From CAZUZD01 sp964624465 (GTDB taxonomy: Bacteria; Planctomycetota; Planctomycetia; Isosphaerales; Isosphaeraceae), in NCBI GenBank assembly GCA_964624465.1, contig CAZUZD010000019.1:1-38395 (forward strand): a stretch of 38,395 nucleotides of DNA, written 5' to 3'. Positions 31,181 through 38,395 of this stretch are shown here, one piece after another; within the stretch, counting starts at the first letter, position 1; the number at the start of each line of letters is the position of its first letter. The notes under the pieces are model-generated. The model saw only the letters and a list, made by a program, of their open reading frames with translations. It made no database searches and was not told the origin of the DNA. The position numbers were made by a program, and so were the translations under genes.

Positions 31181-32295
31181 ATGAGCTGGCTCTCTCGCGC
31201 TCCCCACCGCCGGTCCTCGCAATCCCCGGTGCTCCCGGAGCCCCAGGACGATGATTGCCGCGCGGCCGGCTTGCGGCGCACCCGCGACACCGGGCCCGGC
31301 CTGGGTCGCGATCGCATCGCGAAGGGCTTCCGCTACCGCGACCCACGCGGCCAGCTGGTGCGGGATCGGGCGACCCTGGCTCGCATTGCGGCGCTGGCGA
31401 TCCCGCCCGCCTGGGAGGGCGTCTGGATCAACCCCGATCCCGACGGCCATCTCCAGGCCACCGGCCGCGACGCCCGAGGCCGCAAGCAGTACCGGTATCA
31501 CCCGGACTGGCGAACCTGGCGCGATCGGGCGAAGTACGGCAAGCTCACCGCCTTCGCCCGCGCCCTGCCGCGGATCCGCCGCCGCGTGGCCCGCGACCTC
31601 AAGGGCCCCGGCCTGTCGCGCGACCGGGTGCTGGCGACCGTCGTGCGGCTGCTGGAGCGGACGCACATCCGGGTCGGCAACGATTGCTACGCCCGCGAGA
31701 ATGGCTCGTTCGGCCTGACCACCCTGCGCGACACACACGCCCGGGTCGGGCCCGACCACGTCGCCTTCCGGTTCCGCGGCAAGCACGGCATCCGCCACGA
31801 GACATCGCGCTCGACGACCCCGGGCTGGCGCGGCTGGTCACCGACTGTCGGTCCCTGCCGGGCGAGCAGCTGTTCCAGTACGTCGACGATGCCGGCCGCG
31901 TGCGCGACCTGAACTCCTGCGACGTCAACGCCTACCTCCAGGCCATCAGCGGCCAGGCGTTCACCGCCAAGGACTTCCGCACCTGGGCCGGCACGATGCA
32001 CGCCGCGCTGGCCCTGGCCGCGGACCCGCCCGACCCTCGGCGCACCGGCCTCCGCCGTCAGGTCGTGCAGGCCGTGACGAGCGTGGCCGGTCGCCTGGGC
32101 AACACGCCCGCTGTCTGCCGCTCGTGCTACATCCACCCCGCCGTGATCGCCGCCCATCAGGCCGGCACCCTGCACGCCGCCTTTCAGGCTCCGCCCCCGA
32201 AGCCTCCCGTTCCCGGCCTCCGCCCCGACGAGGCCCGCGTCCTCGCCCTGCTCGAAGCCGCCGAGGCCGCTCCCGCCCCGTGCCCGAATCCGTAG
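31181..32295 (+). pseudogene. Type IB DNA topoisomerase, frameshifted at 31801
   Basis: The joined product would be about 371 residues, a normal length for bacterial (poxvirus-like) topoisomerase IB. Frame 1 covers AAGLRRTRDTGPGLGRDRIA, KGFRYRDPRGQLV, the Arg-bearing RTHIRVGNDCYARENGSFGL and the Lys-bearing FRFRGKHGIRHE. Frame 3 resumes with DIALDDPGLARLVTDCRSLP, ELFQYVDDAG, the second Arg in KDFRTWAGT, and the catalytic Tyr in AVCRSCYIHPAVI. The join needs a -1 step at 31801 (CACGAG then GACATC), equal to one missing G; there is no slippery heptamer. So this is a sequencing error or a recent null mutation. The enzyme relaxes supercoils through a 3'-phosphotyrosine. Its stop codon TAG lies inside the GTAG of the REPIN that follows. 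Confidence 0.85.
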
Positions 32296-32416
32296 GGCGG
32301 ATCAGCGGAGCGTCATCCGCCGCGCCCGAACGGACGCCTCTCGCACCCCGGGTCGGAGGGTCACTCGCTCGCAACCGCCCTGGCCCGGCGGATGACGCTC
32401 CGCTGATCCGCCCTAC
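32292..32416. repeat. REPIN: two inverted GTAG-type REPs, family B
   Basis: A perfect 31-nt inverted repeat (32292-32322 and 32386-32416) has GTAG at the left end and CTAC at the right, with a 63-nt spacer. Each arm also folds on itself (GGCGGAT/ATCCGCC). Outward GTAG tetranucleotides on paired palindromes define a REPIN, the unit thought to be moved by RAYT transposases. No RAYT gene is in the window. The left GTAG supplies the topoisomerase stop codon. Confidence 0.85.
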
Positions 32417-32617
32417 GAAAATCCGGCACAGGATCGGGGTGAAAACCCGCGTACCGAGGCGGTGCGGAACGGGTTGTGCAAAAATCGGGGCCGCGGCGGC
32501 GCGAACGTGCGGTCCGGTGCGGTGTCTGGGAGTGCAAGCCGGCCGGCCGCGACCGACCCCAGGTGACTGAATGGCGGAGGGCGACGATCGCGCGACGGCC
32601 CAGGGAGTTGCAGACCA
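32417..32617. other. Intergenic leader of rtcB
   Basis: Together with the REPIN this makes a 322-nt gap. I see no gene and no convincing promoter. Its left end is less GC-rich than average (cgaaaatccg, gtgaaaaccc, tgcaaaaatc), which would suit an rtcB promoter. Confidence 0.4.
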
Positions 32618-34078
32618 ATGGCAGGCGCGTACACGGGGCCGCTCGAACCGGTCGGCCCGAACACCTGGAAGATCCCCAAGGAGTACCGGCCCGACATGCG
32701 GGTCGACGGGCTGATCTTCGCCGACGAGGTGCTGATCGAGCAGATCCGCAAGGATCAGGGGCCCGAGCAGGTCGCCAACGTCGCGACCCTGCCCGGGATC
32801 CAGTCGGCCAGCCTGGCGATGCCCGACATCCACTGGGGCTACGGCTTCTGCATCGGCGGCGTGGCGGCGACCGACCCCGAGGAGGGGGGCGTCATCTCGC
32901 CGGGCGGGGTGGGCTACGACATCAACTGCGGCGTGCGCCTGCTGCGCTCGGGGCTGCACTGGGACGACCTGCGCAATCACATCCGCCCGCTTGTCGAGCA
33001 GCTCTTCCGCGACATCCCGACCGGCGTGGGCCAGAGCGGCCCGTTCCGGTTCGAGAAGCCGGAGCTGGCCCGCCTGATGGAGCGAGGCGCCGGCTACGTG
33101 GTGGGCAAGGGCTGGGGCACCGAGCGCGACCTCGAGTTCATGGAGGCCGGCGGCCGGCTCGAGGGGGCCGACCCCGGCCGGGTCAGCGACCGCGCCTTCC
33201 TGCGGGGCGCCGACCAGTGCGGCACGCTCGGCTCGGGCAACCACTTCCTGGAGGTCCAGGTCGTCGACCGGGTGCACGACGAGGCGGCCGCGCACGTGAT
33301 GGGCCTGGCCGAGGGGATGGTGACCGTCCTGATCCACTCCGGCTCGCGCGGGCTGGGCTACCAGGTCTGCGACGACCACCTGGCGGCCTTCCGGGGCGCC
33401 CCGAAGCGGTACGGCTTCGAGCTGCCCGACGCCCAGCTCGCCTGTGCCCCGGTGCGGAGCCCGGAGGGGCAGGCGTACCTGGGCGCGATGCGGGCGGCGG
33501 CCAACTACGCCTGGTGCAACCGGCAGCTGCTGGCGCACCAGGCGCGCCAGGTCTTCGCCAAGGTGCTGGGCCGGTCGTGGGAGTCGCTGGGCCTGGACCT
33601 GGTCTACGATGTGGCGCACAACATCGCCAAGTTCGAGGACCATGCCGTCGACGGCCGGACCAAGTCGGTCTGCGTGCACCGCAAGGGGGCCACCCGCGCC
33701 TTCCCGCCGGGGCACCCCGACGTGCCCGAGCCGTACCAGGGCATCGGCCAGCCGGTGATCATCCCGGGCAGCATGGGGACGGCGTCGTGGGTGCTCGTCG
33801 GCCAGCCGGGGGCGATGGAGCAGACCTTCGGGACCACCTGCCATGGCGCCGGCCGGATGATGAGCCGGACCGAGGCGATCCGCCGGGCCGCCGGCCGCCG
33901 GATCGACCAGGAGCTGGACAAGATCGGGATCATCGCGAAGGCCCGCGGCCACAAGGGCCTCGCCGAGGAGCAGCCGGCGGCCTACAAGGACGTCGACCGG
34001 GTGGTCGAGGTGGTCCACGCCGCCGGGATCTCGAAGAAGGTCGCCCGCCTGCGGCCCGTGGGCGTGATCAAGGGCTGA
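32618..34078 (+). CDS. rtcB: RtcB-type tRNA-splicing/RNA-repair ligase
   Basis: 486 residues. Metal and GMP site motifs are intact: MPDIHWGYGFCIGG, GVGYDINCGVRLLRS (metal Cys104), LGSGNHFLEVQ, VLIHSGSRGLGYQ, DVAHNIAKFE, and the guanylylated His in TCHGAGRMMSR. RtcB joins 3'-phosphate (or 2',3'-cyclic phosphate) and 5'-OH RNA ends using GTP and manganese, in the cytoplasm. In bacteria it usually acts in repair of stress- or toxin-cut RNA. No RtcA, archease or RtcR regulator is adjacent. AGGGAG lies about 10 nt before the ATG. A strong hairpin follows the stop. Confidence 0.95.
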   Translation: MAGAYTGPLEPVGPNTWKIPKEYRPDMRVDGLIFADEVLIEQIRKDQGPEQVANVATLPGIQSASLAMPDIHWGYGFCIGGVAATDPEEGGVISPGGVGYDINCGVRLLRSGLHWDDLRNHIRPLVEQLFRDIPTGVGQSGPFRFEKPELARLMERGAGYVVGKGWGTERDLEFMEAGGRLEGADPGRVSDRAFLRGADQCGTLGSGNHFLEVQVVDRVHDEAAAHVMGLAEGMVTVLIHSGSRGLGYQVCDDHLAAFRGAPKRYGFELPDAQLACAPVRSPEGQAYLGAMRAAANYAWCNRQLLAHQARQVFAKVLGRSWESLGLDLVYDVAHNIAKFEDHAVDGRTKSVCVHRKGATRAFPPGHPDVPEPYQGIGQPVIIPGSMGTASWVLVGQPGAMEQTFGTTCHGAGRMMSRTEAIRRAAGRRIDQELDKIGIIAKARGHKGLAEEQPAAYKDVDRVVEVVHAAGISKKVARLRPVGVIKG

Positions 34079-34114
34079 GCGGCGAGCAGGGCCCGCTCCC
34101 GCCCGGGAACGACG

Positions 34115-34145
34115 CAGGGCCCCCGGGTCAAACCCGGTGGCCCTG
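34115..34145. terminator. Bidirectional hairpin terminator
   Basis: CAGGGCCCCCGGGT pairs with ACCCGGTGGCCCTG around a CAA loop (14 bp, one mismatch), 36 nt after the rtcB stop and facing the converging repeat-protein gene. Confidence 0.65.
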
Positions 34146-34199
34146 GCGGCCGTCTCGATCAGCCCTGAGGGCTGACTGGGGTGCGGAACCGAGCGGAGC

Positions 34200-35250
34200 T
34201 CAGTTCTGCGGAGTGGCCTGACCCGACGGGGCCACACCGGTCGCCTCGACGGCGGCGGCCGCGGCGGCACCCTCGGTCGCCACGCCGGCACCGGCCGAGT
34301 AGACCGCGCCGCCCTGGGCACCGACGGTCGCACACGGCACGTTCACCATGACGGTCCGGGTGACGGGCACCTGGCGGGTGACCTGCTGCGGCACGGTCTG
34401 CATCACCGTGACCGGGACCTGCTCGGTGACCGTGAACGGCACCTGCTGGGTGGTCATGGTCGTCACCTGCTTGTACTGCACGGTGTTGACCGTGACGGGC
34501 ACCTGCTCGGTGACGTTGAACGGCACCTGGCGGGTGACGTTGGTCGTGACCTGCTTGTACTGGACCGTGTTGACGGTGACGGGCACCTGCTCGGTGACGT
34601 TGAACGGCACCTGGCGGGTGACGTTGGTCGNNNNNNNNNNNNNNNNNNNNNNNNNNNNNNNNNNNNNNNNNNNNNNNNNNNNNNNNNNNNNNNNNNNNNN
34701 NNNNNNNNNNNNNNNNNNNNNNNNNNNNNNTGACGGGGACCTGCTCGGTGCGGTACTCGGTGCGGACGCGGGTCTGCATCTGCTGGACCGGGACCGTCTC
34801 GGCGACCGTCTGGGTGACGGGGACCTGCTCGGTGCGGTACTCGGTGCGGACGCGGGTCTGCATCTGCTGGACCGGGACCGTCTCGGCGACCGTCTGGGTG
34901 ACGGGGACCTGCTCGGTGCGGTACTCGGTGCGGGCCCGCTGCTGATACTGCGTGACCGGGACCTGCTGGTAGATGGTCTCGGTGATCGTCTCGTAGCTGG
35001 TGTAGGTCTGGGCGACCTGGGTCGTCGCCGCCACGGCCGCGCCGTAGCCGCCGACGGCCGGCACGCACGCCACGCCGCCGCCGAGCAGGCCGCCAGCGGC
35101 CACGCCGCCGTGACCGAGCTTGTGCCCGCCCAGCAGGCCACCGCCGTGACCGAGCTTGTGCCCGCCCAGATGACCGGCCCACACCGGGCCCGCCGCCAGA
35201 CCGAAGCACGTCACCACCACCGCCGACGTCCGACGCGCCCACGACTTCAT
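34200..35250 (-). CDS. Secreted YTV-type 28-residue repeat protein, interrupted by an assembly gap
   Basis: The start MKSWARRTSAVVVTCFGLAA with GPVWAG is a signal peptide; AGGAG lies 7 nt before the ATG at 35250. Next is a Gly/His part with a duplicated GGHKLGHGG. Then come 28-residue repeats of type 1 (TEYRTEQVPVTQTVAETVPV plus QQMQTRVR). After the gap follow 28-residue repeats of type 2 (TNVTRQVPFNVTEQVPVTVN plus TVQYKQVT). The end is Ala-rich (PSGQATPQN). Both repeat types are 84 bp at DNA level. Dense xQVPVTxT motifs match the planctomycete YTV repeat family, thought to be cell-surface or envelope proteins of unknown role. The two flanks add to 951 nt, a multiple of three, so the reading frame is preserved only if the true gap is a multiple of three; the 100 N are a placeholder. 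Confidence 0.8.
34631..34730. other. Scaffold gap of 100 N inside the repeat protein
   Basis: Exactly 100 N in a region of 84-bp tandem repeats, so this is a conventional placeholder where the assembler could not resolve copy number. Confidence 0.98.
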
Positions 35251-35576
35251 CGCAATGCTCCTGGTGCAAAATCTCGAGGTGCTGCCGCTCGGGCACGGCC
35301 TCGTGCCTCGGCCAACGGGCCGGCGGCTGGCAGTCCTCGGTTCCGGTCGGGATGAATGCACAACGGAGGCCCCGGTGCCCCTTCAGGCACCGCCGCCCCA
35401 CCGCTGCTGCTCGGGTTCGCCAGCCGGGCCGGCACGACACGGCCCGTGGCCCACCGCCGGAGCGCATCCTCCGACGTTGCCCCCAGGCACGCTCCCCCGC
35501 GACTCGTTCGCCCGGCATGTCTCATCAACATCGCCAGGTTACGCAGGCCGGAGAGTGGCGCCCAGGTTGCCCATTC

Positions 35577-35606
35577 GTTATAGCCACCACGCGGTAACCA
35601 TGTCAA
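35577..35606 (-). promoter_or_regulatory. Near-consensus sigma70 promoter of the repeat-protein gene
   Basis: Reading the minus strand, TTGACA (35606-35601, perfect) and TATAAC (35582-35577, five of six) are separated by 18 nt. Confidence 0.7.
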
Positions 35607-35713
35607 GTGTCGCGGTCGCCTAGACTCCGCAGTTTTACATGTCCGGCCACAGCAAGTATTTGGGGCCGGGGCGGCGGGGGGCCGGGCGCTCGCGGCCCGG
35701 GGGGCGGTGCCCC

Positions 35714-35719
35714 TATAAT
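35714..35719 (+). promoter_or_regulatory. Candidate -10 element (TATAAT) of recQ
   Basis: A perfect TATAAT about 70 nt before the preferred recQ start; no recognisable -35 lies 16-18 nt upstream. Confidence 0.45.
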
Positions 35720-35787
35720 CGGAGGGTCGGGGCCGGCCGGGTCGGTCCGAACGGGGTCGGATGCGGCGGGGTGGCGTGGTGGTGACG

Positions 35788-38395
<2,608 letters not shown>

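Larger units (their letters stand above)
35251..35760. other. Divergent control region of the repeat-protein gene and recQ
   Basis: No gene is seen. The minus-strand promoter at 35577-35606 would give the repeat-protein mRNA a leader of about 320 nt. In that leader a 7-bp hairpin with a 6-nt loop (CGGTGCC/GGCACCG, 35373-35392) is visible. The plus-strand TATAAT at 35714-35719 serves recQ. The stretch 35575-35660 is noticeably less GC-rich than its surroundings. Confidence 0.55.

Noticed and set aside
31790..31810. Programmed -1 frameshifting in the topoisomerase gene
   Set aside because: No X-XXY-YYZ slippery heptamer or downstream pseudoknot is visible; a single-base error or mutation is simpler.
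34492..34920. CRISPR-like regular repeats
   Set aside because: The 84-bp units are contiguous coding tandem repeats with no spacers, and no cas genes are nearby.
34348..35355. A plus-strand repetitive frame (TVTGTCSVT repeats)
   Set aside because: It is the mirror of the YTV repeats; the minus-strand reading has a signal peptide, ribosome site and promoter.

Overview
This window looks like a scaffold from a very GC-rich planctomycete (Planctomycetota), most like the Isosphaeraceae or a relative. The reasons are lineage-typical families: two DUF1501 proteins, a DUF1549/DUF1553 (PSCyt-type) protein next to one of them, a DUF1080 domain, a DUF1559-like domain, a YTV-type repeat protein, and secreted proteins with twin-arginine starts or the planctomycete N-terminal 'LEGLDERVLLTG'-type motif. 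Codons end overwhelmingly in G or C. A run of 100 N at 34631-34730 shows this is a draft scaffold. No rRNA, tRNA, CRISPR array, prophage or insertion sequence was recognised. All family calls come from reading the translations; no database search was run.

Layout. 1-367: remnants of an M16 peptidase (minus) and an ABC ATPase tail (plus) abut, probably a chimeric or rearranged contig end. 291-4499 (minus): a solitary sugar-type ABC ATPase, then a three-domain secreted enzyme (cyclase-like repeats, DUF1080, alpha/beta hydrolase) whose stop overlaps the start of a GlcG/HbpS-like protein. 4620-13207 (plus): a frameshifted DUF1501 protein, an acyltransferase-3 membrane protein, the PSCyt/DUF1501 pair, then an ECF sigma factor with a membrane partner joining an anti-sigma-like N-terminus to a DUF1559/pseudopilin-like exterior. 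13329-16502 (minus): a tight set ilvE, universal stress protein, class I/II aminotransferase, NUDIX hydrolase. 16690-18952 (minus): a LolC/E-like permease and LolD-like ATPase separated by a very strong hairpin and a (GATCA)4 repeat. 19182-21536 (minus): a multidomain GH18 chitinase-like protein.

21537-22711 is an accessory island with three GTAG-type REP palindromes around a small conserved-looking gene. Then come lysS (minus), a small membrane protein with a near-consensus promoter (plus), larA, an AI-2E-family transporter carrying a degenerate B12-binding-like tail, a membrane protein of unknown role, an exported aldo/keto reductase (plus), a YflT-like stress protein (minus), a frameshifted type IB topoisomerase (plus) whose stop codon lies inside a REPIN, rtcB (plus), the gapped YTV repeat protein (minus), and recQ (plus), which runs off the right edge.

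How the genes fit together. The clearest working units are the PSCyt/DUF1501 pair (envelope or secreted function unknown), the ECF sigma/membrane-partner pair, the LolCDE-like export system, and the four-gene ilvE set. Strong hairpin terminators separate converging or consecutive units at 13221-13282, 26362-26398, 28287-28324, 30434-30476 and 34115-34145. Two single-base frameshifts (4776-4782 and 31801) and the gap mean three proteins here need resequencing before they are interpreted.
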